From Thiomargarita sp. (GTDB taxonomy: Bacteria; Pseudomonadota; Gammaproteobacteria; Beggiatoales; Beggiatoaceae), in NCBI GenBank assembly GCA_022729575.1, contig DZAL01000046.1, positions 1 to 33,468 on the forward strand: DNA of 33,468 bases. Direction: 5' to 3'. Shown one piece after another: positions 22,078 to 29,931 of the stretch. How positions within the stretch are numbered: position 1 is the stretch's first letter; the number at the start of each line of letters is the position of its first letter. The notes below the pieces were generated by a model that worked only from the letters and a program-made list of their open reading frames with translations, did not search any database and was not told where the DNA came from. The translations under genes were made by a program, and so were the position numbers.

Positions 22078-23142
22078 ATGATGATTTTAGCAGGTGATGT
22101 AGGTGGCACTTCGACTCGTTTGGGTCTGTTCAAACGAGGAGAAGGCAACCAAATGATTTCTGTCTCTGAACAACAGTATGATAGCCAAAAAGCGGAGACA
22201 TTTGAACATTTAGTGGTTGATTTTAAGGATAAAATCTTGCAAAATCAAAACCTTAATGAAGACGAAAAAAAGATTGGCGTAGCGTGTTTTGGAATAGCTG
22301 GGCCTATCAAAAAACATGCTGATGGTAAAAATTACGTTGAAATGACTAATGTTCCTCATTGGCCAATGATTGAGGAAGACCATTTAAGTCGATTACTTCA
22401 CCATGTGAAAGTTAACATAATCAACGACATGCCGGCGATTTGCTATGGTATTCAGGTACTTTCTGACCAAGATGTTCTCATACTCAATTCTGGCAAACCG
22501 CAAGTAGGGAATCAAGCCTTAATTGCTGCCGGAACCGGGCTTGGAGAAGCCATGTTATATTGGGATGGGAAGGAATATCATCCTTGTCCTTCTGAAGGCG
22601 GGCATAGTGACTTTGCACCACGCAAGAAGAAGGAAATTAAATTGTTGCGCTATTTGCAACAGAGATTTCCTCAAGTCAGTTATGAACAAATTATCTCTGG
22701 AAGTGGGCTGGTCAGAATTTATGAATTTCTGCGAGACCGGGGTTATGGTCAAGAATCTGAAACTTGGAAAGAACGCTTGGAGGAAGCCAAACCCACTTCA
22801 GATATTGAGGAAGACCAACGCCCAGCAATGATTAGTGAAGCGGGAATGAAGAACGAAGATGCTTTGTGTACCCAAGCATTAAACTTGTTTGTCTCCCTTT
22901 ACGGTGCAGAAGCTGGTAATTTAGCACTTAAGTATTTGGCTTTCAATGGGGTGTATATCGGTGGTGGTATTGCGCCGAAAATTCTTGAGAAATTGCGTGA
23001 TGGCACCTTTATAAAAAATTTCACCGCAAAGGAGGGAAAATTTGCCCAACAAAATGCTGAAATTCCGGTGAAAGTCATTCTCAATTCCAAGGTAGGGTTA
23101 TTGGGGGCAGCATGGTATGCGGCTAAACCTCCAAATTTTTGA
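22078..23142 (+). CDS. glk: glucokinase (Glk family)
   Basis: Glucokinase phosphorylates glucose to glucose 6-phosphate with ATP, in the cytosol. The product from ATG 22078 is 354 residues, close to the family's roughly 320-350. Motifs in order: the phosphate-binding LAGDVGGTSTRLGLF, CFGIAGPI, catalytic NDMPAICYGI (Asp of ND), AAGTGLGEAML, sugar-binding SEGGHSDFAPR, SGSGLVRIYEFL and GVYIGGGIAPKI. All key positions look intact. The frame is open back to a TTG at 22033, but AAGGAG at 22067-22072 sits 5 bp before the tandem ATG ATG at 22078/22081, which fixes the start there. It lies 54 bp after the unknown protein gene and is followed by a paralogue. A glucokinase is plausible in an organism whose HPr/EI pair has no visible sugar permease, but its place in this operon is unusual. 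Confidence 0.88.
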   Translation: MMILAGDVGGTSTRLGLFKRGEGNQMISVSEQQYDSQKAETFEHLVVDFKDKILQNQNLNEDEKKIGVACFGIAGPIKKHADGKNYVEMTNVPHWPMIEEDHLSRLLHHVKVNIINDMPAICYGIQVLSDQDVLILNSGKPQVGNQALIAAGTGLGEAMLYWDGKEYHPCPSEGGHSDFAPRKKKEIKLLRYLQQRFPQVSYEQIISGSGLVRIYEFLRDRGYGQESETWKERLEEAKPTSDIEEDQRPAMISEAGMKNEDALCTQALNLFVSLYGAEAGNLALKYLAFNGVYIGGGIAPKILEKLRDGTFIKNFTAKEGKFAQQNAEIPVKVILNSKVGLLGAAWYAAKPPNF

Positions 23143-23187
23143 AAACCAGGGGTTAAATTTAACTCTCGTTATGAGGAGTAACAGAAC

Positions 23188-24198
23188 ATGATTTTAGCAG
23201 GCGACATCGGTGCCACATACAGCCACTTGGCGATTTATCCACAAGAAAGAAATGCAACGAAACCGTTTGCCAAGAAAAAAATTGACAACAAAGGCTACTC
23301 TTGTTTGGAAGACGTGATTGATGCTTTTTTAAAGCAATCCAATCCTCCAGAAGCTATTAATGTGGCTTGTTTTGGGATTGCAGGCCCTGTGATTCAGGGA
23401 GAGTGTAAAATGCCACAGCCGGGACCGGGGTGGGTTGTCACCGTGGCAAATTTACGAAAATTACTGGATTGTGATGTGATCAGTTTGCTCAATGATATGC
23501 CTGCCATTGGCTATGCCATCCCTAGTCTTCCTTCACAAGATTTGGTTGACCTTAATCCTGATGCCTCTCCCAAAGAAGGGAATCAGGCCGTCATTTTAGG
23601 AACCGGATCCGGTCTAGGAGAAATGCTGTTATACTGGGACCGCGATACATTTCGTCCTTCTCCATCAGAGGGAGGTCATGCCAATTTTGCACCACGTAAT
23701 GACGAGGAAATAGAATTTTTACGCTATTTCCACAAACAGTTATCTAATGTCAGTTGGGAACGGGTCATTTCGTGGGCTGGTCTTGGAAAGATGTATGAAT
23801 TTTTAAGAGACACCAAGCGCTTGAAAGAATCAGCCGAAGTAAAAAAACGCTTGACTCAACAACCAGAGCCAGATTACCTAGTAATTCCCGAAATGGCGGA
23901 TAAGGATGAACTTTGTAAGCAAGCGTTAAATTTGTTGCTGTCGGTTTATGGCGCCGAAGCCGGAGACTTAGCTTTGCGAACCTTAGCGGTCAATGGCGTG
24001 TATGTCGGCGGAGCTATCGCATTGAAGATTTTAGATAAATTGAAAGATAGCAATGGCCCGTTTATGAAAGCGTTTGCCGATAAAGAAGGTCAGTTTGCCG
24101 GCCAAAACCGGGCTATTCCGGTGAAGGTCATTTGCGATCCTGAAGTTATTTTGGTAGGTGCCACGCGACGGGCCAGAATCATGGCGGGGTTGGAATAA
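23188..24198 (+). CDS. glucokinase-like paralogue with altered motifs
   Basis: A 336-residue relative of the preceding glucokinase, probably from tandem duplication. Shared blocks are CFGIAGPV, LLNDMPAIGYAIPSL (N102, D103), LGTGSGLGEMLLYW, PSEGGHANFAPR (EGGH 161-164) and NGVYVGG. Changes hit conserved places. The phosphate-1 motif GGTxxRLG becomes GATYSHLAIY (residues 8-17). SGSGLVR becomes SWAGLGK, and GGGIAPKI becomes GGAIALKI. It may be a weak or inactive kinase, bind another sugar, or serve as a regulatory sugar sensor. A good ribosome site (GAGGAG) precedes ATG 23188. It is the last gene of the operon; an inverted repeat follows. Confidence 0.82.
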   Translation: MILAGDIGATYSHLAIYPQERNATKPFAKKKIDNKGYSCLEDVIDAFLKQSNPPEAINVACFGIAGPVIQGECKMPQPGPGWVVTVANLRKLLDCDVISLLNDMPAIGYAIPSLPSQDLVDLNPDASPKEGNQAVILGTGSGLGEMLLYWDRDTFRPSPSEGGHANFAPRNDEEIEFLRYFHKQLSNVSWERVISWAGLGKMYEFLRDTKRLKESAEVKKRLTQQPEPDYLVIPEMADKDELCKQALNLLLSVYGAEAGDLALRTLAVNGVYVGGAIALKILDKLKDSNGPFMKAFADKEGQFAGQNRAIPVKVICDPEVILVGATRRARIMAGLE

Positions 24199-24241
24199 AC
24201 GAACGCTGGCAATATTGCAACAGTCATGCTAAACAGATAGG

Positions 24242-24333
24242 AAACACTGGAGTAGAGACTTTAGCCAGCGACGGTTGGCATAGAATTTAACCAAGTACGC
24301 CAACCACCGGCTAAAACCTTTACTCCGGTGTTT
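24242..24333. repeat. long imperfect inverted repeat downstream of the operon
   Basis: AAACACTGGAGTAGAGACTT... (24242-24279) pairs with 24299-24333 with several mismatches, including the GGTTGGC/GCCAACC part nearest the loop. The right arm ends in GGTGTTTT. It could act as a terminator for the glucokinase operon, or be a palindromic repeat. No gene lies in 24199-24395. Confidence 0.55.
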
Positions 24334-24395
24334 TATGGGTTACCAATGCAACATTACTCAAAATTTCTAAATAACAGCAGATAGCAGAAAACCTT

Positions 24396-24836
24396 ATGGC
24401 CTACTGGTTTGGAGAGGGAATGTTGACGGATATGACCGATGGAGATATTAGTTATTTGACATTTTATCTGAACAGATATGTTGGCGATCAAAGTGTAGGT
24501 AACGATATTATAAGGCTTTTTAAGCAGAAAATAACACGAACATATTATGAATATCATTCCAATCCTGAAAAAAATGTAGATGAACAGGTGAACGCAATGT
24601 TAGGAATGATATTGTATTGGGCCAAACAAAAAATCGACCAATACGTTGACATAAAAATTAATGGCGAGATGCACAGATGGTATGGGTGGCAGGGGTATGC
24701 CACGGACCCGGGGCCACCGGGAACAGGAACAGGGATAGGAGTGTTGGATGCCCTGCTGATAATAAAAACAGTTTTGGGGGCACGCAGATACGTGTTTCAG
24801 TACAAGGGGTATCAAGACTATTTTCCTAAAGAATGA
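24396..24836 (+). CDS. hypothetical protein (146 aa)
   Basis: A 146-residue protein, aromatic-rich, with a helical N-terminal part (YLTFYLNRYVGDQSV, LFKQKITRTYYEYH, AMLGMILYWAKQKIDQYVDI), a Gly/Pro-rich turn (DPGPPGTGTGIGV) and a hydrophobic stretch (LDALLIIKTVLGARRYVF). No family is recognised and no strong ribosome site is seen. The coding look is fair: it is on the same strand as the operon and separated from it by the inverted repeat. It may be an independent gene or a decayed one. Confidence 0.4.
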   Translation: MAYWFGEGMLTDMTDGDISYLTFYLNRYVGDQSVGNDIIRLFKQKITRTYYEYHSNPEKNVDEQVNAMLGMILYWAKQKIDQYVDIKINGEMHRWYGWQGYATDPGPPGTGTGIGVLDALLIIKTVLGARRYVFQYKGYQDYFPKE

Positions 24837-24858
24837 TAGATGCCGTAGCAGGAGACTT

Positions 24859-24960
24859 AGTCAAGTAGGGTCGGCAATGGTTTTATCATTGCCCACCACT
24901 ATTGACCGTAGTGATAACAGGTGGGCAAACAAAAGGACGTTTGCCCACCCTACGCTGACT
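24859..24960. repeat. GTGGGCAAAC hairpin repeat
   Basis: A unit related to that at 3854-4098. AGTAGGGTCGGCAATGG...ATTGCCCACC is followed by the hairpin GTGGGCAAAC / GTTTGCCCAC (24921-24948) and a closing CCCTAC. It lies between converging genes and could act as a bidirectional hairpin. Confidence 0.75.
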
Positions 24961-25001
24961 GTCAGGTTTGACCCCTCGCGCCCACGAGAGTCAAAGTTAT
25001 T

Positions 25002-25271
25002 TTATTTGTCATCATAGTGTCCGCCAATGGCAAAAACATAAATTCGTTCGTCGTCAAAACGATAAACTAAACGGTCTTTGGCTGACAAATGACGCGACCA
25101 ATAGCCAGACAAACCATATCGTAACGGTTCTGGTTGACCGCGGCCTTGGGTAGGGTCACCACGTTGCATTTCTTTGAGAAGTTGGCAAAGAGTTTGAGAT
25201 AAACGTTTGTCACGAGTCCTCAATTCTTCATAACGTTCCCACGTATTACCTTCAAAACTAATTGCCCTCAT
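25002..25271 (-). CDS. yoeB: YoeB/Txe family ribosome-dependent mRNA interferase toxin
   Basis: YoeB toxins cleave mRNA in the ribosomal A site when freed from their antitoxin. The 89-residue length is typical (84-90). Conserved catalytic residues are present: E48 in GQPEPLRYGL, R67 in SAKDRLVYRF, and the terminal H85-Y86 in AIGGHYDDK. SGYWSRHLS is the family core strand. The ATG lies in the 3' end of the antitoxin gene (14-bp overlap), the usual coupled order. The toxin appears intact and so likely functional. Confidence 0.93.
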   Translation of the reverse strand: MRAISFEGNTWERYEELRTRDKRLSQTLCQLLKEMQRGDPTQGRGQPEPLRYGLSGYWSRHLSAKDRLVYRFDDERIYVFAIGGHYDDK

Positions 25272-25530
25272 CTAATTCTTCCTGAGTGGGTTGATAACCG
25301 GTCCCCTGCTGATAGGTTTCCAGGGAACTTGCGATTTGTTTCATAAGAGAAGAATTTTGTAACACATACAGCGTTTCTTGTAAACTGGTCCAGTCTTGGG
25401 TGCTAAGAGTAATCGTGTCTGTTTCGGTCAAAGGTCGGTGTTTTAACCATTGAACAAAATCTAAGACTTGATAAGCCTTTGCCTGGGACATGGTTTTAAC
25501 CTGTTCATAAACGGTAGTAGCAATGTCCAT
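25258..25530 (-). CDS. antitoxin of the YoeB-type module, with DUF2281-like N-terminus
   Basis: The 90-residue protein precedes the toxin and overlaps it by 14 bp. A near-perfect ribosome site (AAGGAGG) lies upstream. The N-terminal third (VYEQVKTMSQAKAYQVLDFV) looks like a DUF2281-type module and not the usual YefM/Phd DNA-binding fold. The C-terminal part (DWTSLQETLYVLQNSSLMKQ, then IASSLETYQQG) has the YefM/Phd toxin-wrapping pattern. It should neutralise YoeB. Whether it can bind operator DNA without the Phd fold is uncertain. Confidence 0.82.
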   Translation of the reverse strand: MDIATTVYEQVKTMSQAKAYQVLDFVQWLKHRPLTETDTITLSTQDWTSLQETLYVLQNSSLMKQIASSLETYQQGTGYQPTQEELDEGN

Positions 25531-25588
25531 TGTGTACCTCCTTGGGGTGTGGATTGAAAATGGTGAATTTTCGCATTTAAGATTTCCA

Positions 25589-25793
25589 TAGCAAGCGTAG
25601 GGTGCGTTAGGCGCGTCTGTTTGCGCCGTAACGCACCTTTTGGTAAATTCCCTCGTTACTGGTTTTCTGGGTGGTGTTTTTAACGGCGGTTTGCCCTGAA
25701 AAATGGTGCGTTACGCTATCGCTAACGCCCCCTACATGTTTTCTAGCAAGTGTAGGGTGCGTTAGGCGCGTCTGTTTGCGCCGTAACGCACCT
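25589..25793. repeat. two direct copies of a GTAGGGTGCGTTAGGCGCG repeat
   Basis: Copies at about 25589-25641 and 25744-25793 each read TAGCAAG(C/T)GTAGGGTGCG... and form the hairpin GGTGCGTTAGGCGC / GCGCCGTAACGCACC. The second copy ends next to the holA stop. Similar repeats are widespread in these genomes. No gene lies in 25531-25799. Confidence 0.85.
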
Positions 25794-25799
25794 TATATA

Positions 25800-26819
25800 T
25801 CAATTACCAAATTTCACTCCGGCGATTTGTACACTTAGTCGTAATAGCTCATCCCAAACGTTGCCGCGATCTACGCCTTTAATAATACGGTCTATTTGTA
25901 CCGCTTGTTGTAAAAATTGTTGCCACAGGGCTATGGGATGTCGTTTCAGTGCACGACTCACTACCGGTTTGCGTTGTTGCCACACTCGAAACGTTTTAAA
26001 CACTTGCTCTTGAGTTTGCCCCTGCCGCATCGCTAAGGCCATTTGTAATAAGTTACGAATTTCACGAGTTAAATTCCAGATGATTAACACCGGGTGCTGT
26101 CCTTCCGCTTGCAAACCGCGTAATTGGCGCACCCCGCGTTGAATATCTCCTGCTAATACCGTCTCCACCCAGTCGAAAATTTCAAATCGGGCACTGTCGG
26201 CGACGGCTTGTAAAATTTGAGTGGCCTCCAGTTTGCCAGAGCCGTAAAGCAAATATAATTTTTCGATCTCTTGCGCACAGGCCAAGAGATGTCCTTCTGA
26301 ACGTTCCGCAATGATTTGAATTGCTTCGGGGGAGGCGAATAGGCCATATTTAGCTAACCGTTGCGCTATCCATTCTGGCAGTTGTGGCAAGTCTATCGGT
26401 GATATTTGAATGACCAGACCATGTTCATCCAACAAGGTGAACCATTTAGCTTTTTGTTTAGTCGCATCGAGTTTAGCGGTGGTGATTAATAACACCGTAT
26501 TGGGTGGCCAATTCTGAATATAAGCTGAGAGCGCATGAGCCCCGTCGTTGCCTGGTGATTTATCTCCTAAGTGCAATTCTAATAACTGTTTACTGGCGAA
26601 CAGAGATAGGGTATTAGCGTGTTGTTCCAGAGTATTCCAGTCAAATCCTTTTTCTAGGGTCAATACGGTCCGGTCATTGAAACCTTGAGACCGTGCTAGA
26701 GAGCGTAAGGTATCACTGCATTCCATCATTTGTAAAGGTTCATCACCGGTGAGTAAATACAGGGGTGTGAGGCCGGATTTTTTTAAGTGAGTGGTCAGTT
26801 GAGTGGCTTTAAGTTTCAT
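25800..26819 (-). CDS. holA: DNA polymerase III delta subunit
   Basis: HolA is the clamp-loader subunit that opens the beta sliding clamp. The 339-residue length is right. The N-terminus (KATQLTTHLKKSGLTPLYLL and TGDEPLQMMECSDTLR) is the beta-binding region of HolA. The Rossmann-like part has ASKQLLELHLGDKSPG and NTVLLITTAKLDATKQKAKW. The lid and collar parts contain SEGHLLACAQEIEKLYLLYG and FDWVETVLAGD, followed by HPVLIIWNLTREIRNLL. It is complete, with ATG at 26819. The usual gammaproteobacterial neighbour lptE (and leuS) is absent; the Uma2 gene ends 32 bp upstream instead, so the locus has been rearranged. Confidence 0.95.
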   Translation of the reverse strand: MKLKATQLTTHLKKSGLTPLYLLTGDEPLQMMECSDTLRSLARSQGFNDRTVLTLEKGFDWNTLEQHANTLSLFASKQLLELHLGDKSPGNDGAHALSAYIQNWPPNTVLLITTAKLDATKQKAKWFTLLDEHGLVIQISPIDLPQLPEWIAQRLAKYGLFASPEAIQIIAERSEGHLLACAQEIEKLYLLYGSGKLEATQILQAVADSARFEIFDWVETVLAGDIQRGVRQLRGLQAEGQHPVLIIWNLTREIRNLLQMALAMRQGQTQEQVFKTFRVWQQRKPVVSRALKRHPIALWQQFLQQAVQIDRIIKGVDRGNVWDELLRLSVQIAGVKFGN

Positions 26820-26850
26820 TGGGTTAGTGTCAGTTTAGTGTGAGCTACAG

Positions 26851-27753
26851 CTATGCTGGATCAATCCCCAAGGCTCGTAATTTAGCTGCCAATTGTTCAG
26901 CGCGTTGTCGTTCTAGTAAGAGCTGTTGTTTCAGTTGCGCCGCCTGTTGCTCGATCTGTTGGGTTTGTAATTGTGCCTGTCGGGTTTGCCGTTGTGCCTG
27001 TCGGGTTTGCCGTTGTGCCTGCCGGGCTTGTTGTTGGTGATAAGTTGCCGCTTCCGCAGGGGTCGGAATCCACTGATCCTCGCTATCATACCAACGTAGC
27101 CAGGAACGTTGCGCCCCGTCATAACGGCCTGACCATAACCCTAATCCCAATTGTAGTTCCTCAAACCAGTAACCTGGTGAGGAGAGTGGCTGGGTCTGAT
27201 AATACGAGTTAATCAACTTAAATAATTGCACCTCATTAGTGTAGCGACTGAAGACCACGTAGTAGGGAATTTTCAAAATTTGTTCATAAACTTCCCATTT
27301 GGTCGGTGGTTTCTGGAGACTAACTCTGCTGGTTTCTCCTAAATCTTCTTCTTCGGTGCCTGGGGATAATAATTCGACGACCAGAAAGGGATTGACTCGT
27401 TCATCCCAGGTCACATAACTTAATCGTAAATCGTGACCATGATATAGGTGCTGGACTCCTAAGACGACAAACCAATCGGGTCGTTTATGCCAAGCAGTTT
27501 GCGTGGGGTCGTAGTATAAATTTAAATCCGCCGCGACCAAAATTTGTTCTGGTAAATAATTGGGGGGACGAAAAGTTTCTCTTAGTAATTGCGGTTGCAG
27601 GTTATGAAAAATATCAGGCAAGCCAGGTTCCTCCGGGTCTTCACTAGGTAAGTCGTACATGGTTGGTAAACTACGGGTGGTTTTGATGGTCCCTATGTCC
27701 CCAGCGGGAGTGAACCGTGGGGGGGAATCTGCTAACAGTGGGGTCGGATACAT
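26851..27753 (-). CDS. Uma2 family (DUF820) PD-(D/E)xK nuclease-like protein with C-terminal coiled coil
   Basis: Residues about 60-215 match Uma2: LVAADLNLYYDPTQTAWHKR-like text, then RPDWFVVLGV (active-site Asp) and NPFLVVELLSPGTEEEDLG (the E-x-L motif that stands for ExK in this family). WEVYEQILKIPYYVVFSRY follows. The end (about 240-300) is a Gln/Arg-rich coiled coil with 7-residue repeats (RQTRQAQRQTRQAQ), which at DNA level is a 21-bp repeat. The start is ATG 27753, supported by GAGGAA 7 bp upstream. A longer reading from 27810 would run through the palindromic repeat and is rejected. Uma2 proteins are abundant in cyanobacteria and giant sulfur bacteria; their role is not settled. Confidence 0.85.
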   Translation of the reverse strand: MYPTPLLADSPPRFTPAGDIGTIKTTRSLPTMYDLPSEDPEEPGLPDIFHNLQPQLLRETFRPPNYLPEQILVAADLNLYYDPTQTAWHKRPDWFVVLGVQHLYHGHDLRLSYVTWDERVNPFLVVELLSPGTEEEDLGETSRVSLQKPPTKWEVYEQILKIPYYVVFSRYTNEVQLFKLINSYYQTQPLSSPGYWFEELQLGLGLWSGRYDGAQRSWLRWYDSEDQWIPTPAEAATYHQQQARQAQRQTRQAQRQTRQAQLQTQQIEQQAAQLKQQLLLERQRAEQLAAKLRALGIDPA

Positions 27754-27776
27754 ATTGGATTTCCTCGACGAGGTAA

Positions 27777-27813
27777 AATTTGACAACTTTAACTTTAACA
27801 AAGTTGTCAAATT
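27777..27813. repeat. diverged copy of the GATTTGACAACTTT palindrome
   Basis: Arms AATTTGACAACTTT and AAAGTTGTCAAATT (27777-27790, 27800-27813) flank a 9-nt spacer. It lies between the Uma2 start and the kinase stop. Confidence 0.85.
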
Positions 27814-27821
27814 GGTTAAAG

Positions 27822-28907
27822 TTAAATTTCTACCACAAAGATGGAGCCTTGAGGTTGATTGGTTTTGATAAAAATTTTACCCCCATGGGCATCCACCGCC
27901 ATTCGACAAAAGGTTAATCCTAACCCAATTTGTGCCACGACCCCTTTGCGTTTCATATTTACCACCTCAAATTTTTCGAACACTCGCTGACGATATTCTT
28001 CTGGGATACCGGGTCCTTCATCCGCTACTTCCATATATAAATGTGGTTTATCATCTAAGATATGTTTAGCCTGTTGTAGCCGTAAAGTCACCGTTGTATT
28101 CCCAGAGGAGTATTGCAAGGCATTGGCTAGTAAGTTAGCAATGACGCGACGAAATAGATTGGCATCTACCGGCATTTCTAAAGGTGGCGAGGGTAACTGT
28201 AGTTGCAGTTTAATGCCTTTGGAATGGGCAATAATGCTAAAATGTTTTTCGGCATCTAACGCTAATTGGTTAATGTCGGTTTGAGTTAGATTCAACAACA
28301 TCTTGCTTTGTTCCATTTTCGCTAACATCAAGATGTCGTTAACAAAGGAGTCTAATCGCTCGGCTGCCAGGTAAATCATTTCCAGATGTTTGAGTAATTC
28401 GGGATCCGTGATTTTTTCTTGCATCAGGGTGGCATGAAGTAAGACTGAGACAATCGGACTGGACATGTCATGGACTATCATATTAGATAATTCTTCGCGC
28501 ATTTCCAGTGTAGCTTGTAGCTCATCATACTGCTTTTTTATACGTAACATGGTACGCACCCGGACTTGCAATTCTAGTTTGCTGACCGGTTTTTGTAGAA
28601 AATCCATGGCACCGGCTTCTAATCCTTGAGTCAGGACTTTTTTGCCATCCATGACGGTGACTAATATTATCGGTATATGTTGAAACTGATTTTGTGCCCT
28701 GATTCGTCGACAAACTTCAAAGCCATCCATTTCTGGCATAATCACGTCTAAAATAATTAAATCTGGTGACAGTTCCTCCAAGTGAGCGAGTAATTCTTTG
28801 CCATTTGCCAGCGTAGTGATGTCATAATCGGGGCTTATTAGCATGGATTCCAGTTGCATTCTCATGCTTTGTTCGTCGTCAATAATTAGAATTTTGCTGC
28901 GTTTCAT
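27822..28907 (-). CDS. receiver-histidine kinase hybrid (REC-HisKA-HATPase)
   Basis: Residues 1-125 form a receiver: D10/D11, phosphoacceptor D54 in LIILDVIMPEMDG, K106 in QKPVS. A HisKA helix pair follows with H146 in MIVHDMSSPIVSV. The ATPase domain has N-box VIANLLANALQYS (N262), G1 DEGPGIP (296-302) and G2 QIGLGLTFC (327-334). There is no membrane segment or extra sensor domain, so it is a cytosolic REC-kinase driven by another kinase or a partner. The 361-residue length is typical for this class. The cognate output regulator is not visible; the other kinases here are a separate hybrid and the TPR kinase. ATG 28907 has only a weak ribosome site. Confidence 0.92.
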   Translation of the reverse strand: MKRSKILIIDDEQSMRMQLESMLISPDYDITTLANGKELLAHLEELSPDLIILDVIMPEMDGFEVCRRIRAQNQFQHIPIILVTVMDGKKVLTQGLEAGAMDFLQKPVSKLELQVRVRTMLRIKKQYDELQATLEMREELSNMIVHDMSSPIVSVLLHATLMQEKITDPELLKHLEMIYLAAERLDSFVNDILMLAKMEQSKMLLNLTQTDINQLALDAEKHFSIIAHSKGIKLQLQLPSPPLEMPVDANLFRRVIANLLANALQYSSGNTTVTLRLQQAKHILDDKPHLYMEVADEGPGIPEEYRQRVFEKFEVVNMKRKGVVAQIGLGLTFCRMAVDAHGGKIFIKTNQPQGSIFVVEI

Positions 28908-29110
28908 ACGGTGAGGTCCTCTTTTGGCTTTCCAATTTGTTCTTTCGTAAAGTATTCTTTCTTTACTCTCCCAAGATTAGTTTGGGAGTCTAGGGTGCTC
29001 ATTTACTCCAGGCAACAAAATTTTATAAATAAAATTTTTCTATATAGGTATATATTATATTTTAATTAAAAGGATTTTGGAAATCATCAATACTTTGCCT
29101 ATCATTTGGA

Positions 29111-29506
29111 GAGCAAGACATTTTAATCCGTCATAATGAGGAATATGAAAAAATCGTGTTGCCAGATGATGGGGTAGTATTGTACCTGAAATCGGGTAAA
29201 CAGTTAAAAACTGAAGTGCTACAGTGGGTTAATGGGCGTACTGGTAATTCTCAAAATACGGATTTAGAGGAAATTGATTGAATATACCACTACTGGCGTT
29301 TATACCCGTCCAGAAATTAATCCCATTAGGCGCATTGAGTGTGGAATTTGACACAGGATAAAATTCCTTATTATGAAGTAGAACATTCTTTTTTCAAAAA
29401 TTTGGCGCGGGCACAAATTACTGGTCAAACGGTGTGGATGTTAAAAAATTGGTTTCACCGTGAGACGTTATATAGTAGTATTCATGTATATATGTACGAT
29501 AAATAA
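29111..29506 (+). pseudogene. possible broken gene in a 1-kb gap
   Basis: The gap 28908-29931 has no intact gene. A frame without a clear start reads GEQDILIRHNEEYEKIVLPD, then DGVVLYLKSGKQLKTEVLQW and ends with TGA at 29279-29281. After a shift, [20 protein letters not shown] is readable. After another shift, a GTG-started stretch (29339-29506) gives [20 protein letters not shown] and [20 protein letters not shown]. The three look like one decayed plus-strand gene with two frameshifts. I do not recognise the family. Confidence 0.3.
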
Positions 29507-29556
29507 CCATTTCACGAACACGGCGTTACCTCCTACCCCTGCCCCCGTGTACGAGC

Positions 29557-29805
29557 AATGCCATTAAGTTGAGCCCAGTTGGAGTCCAAAGCATTGGAGT
29601 CCAAAGCTTCAGCTTTGGACGAGACTGGTCAAGGTGAGACGGCGTTTCCAAATTTGAAGGTTTTGACTCCAACGCAGTAATTTTAGCTTAAGGGACCACC
29701 AATAAATAAATTTCCATTTAATCGCTCACGTCAGGGCAACCACCAGGGATTACCCCTACCAAAATGGACCATCTATTTCTTGGTGGTCCCTAACTTAATG
29801 GCATT
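29557..29805. mobile_element. MITE-like element related to the one at 4346
   Basis: Ends AATGCCATTAAGTT (29557-29570) and AACTTAATGGCATT (29792-29805) are perfect 14-bp inverted repeats shared with the 4346-4523 element. Inside are two GGAGTCCAAAGC units and a GGGACCACCAATAAATA sequence. The last has an inverted partner just outside at about 29836-29853, suggesting nested insertions. There is no coding capacity. Confidence 0.65.
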
Positions 29806-29931
29806 ACCCATGTAGGGGTACAAACTATTTATTGGTGGTCCCTTAGTTGGTTGGTGGCTGGAATAGGTAGTAATTTCATCAACCTCACTGGTTTTTTTAC
29901 CACCAGCATATTCTTAATTCTCTTCTTAATA

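Noticed and set aside
26840..27212. Cys-rich and other plus-strand frames opposite the Uma2 coiled coil
   Set aside because: They are antisense shadows of the Gln/Arg repeat and lack ribosome sites.
27754..27810. Longer N-terminus of the Uma2 protein from 27810
   Set aside because: It runs through the intergenic palindrome; ATG 27753 has a ribosome site (GAGGAA) and the added residues look repeat-derived.
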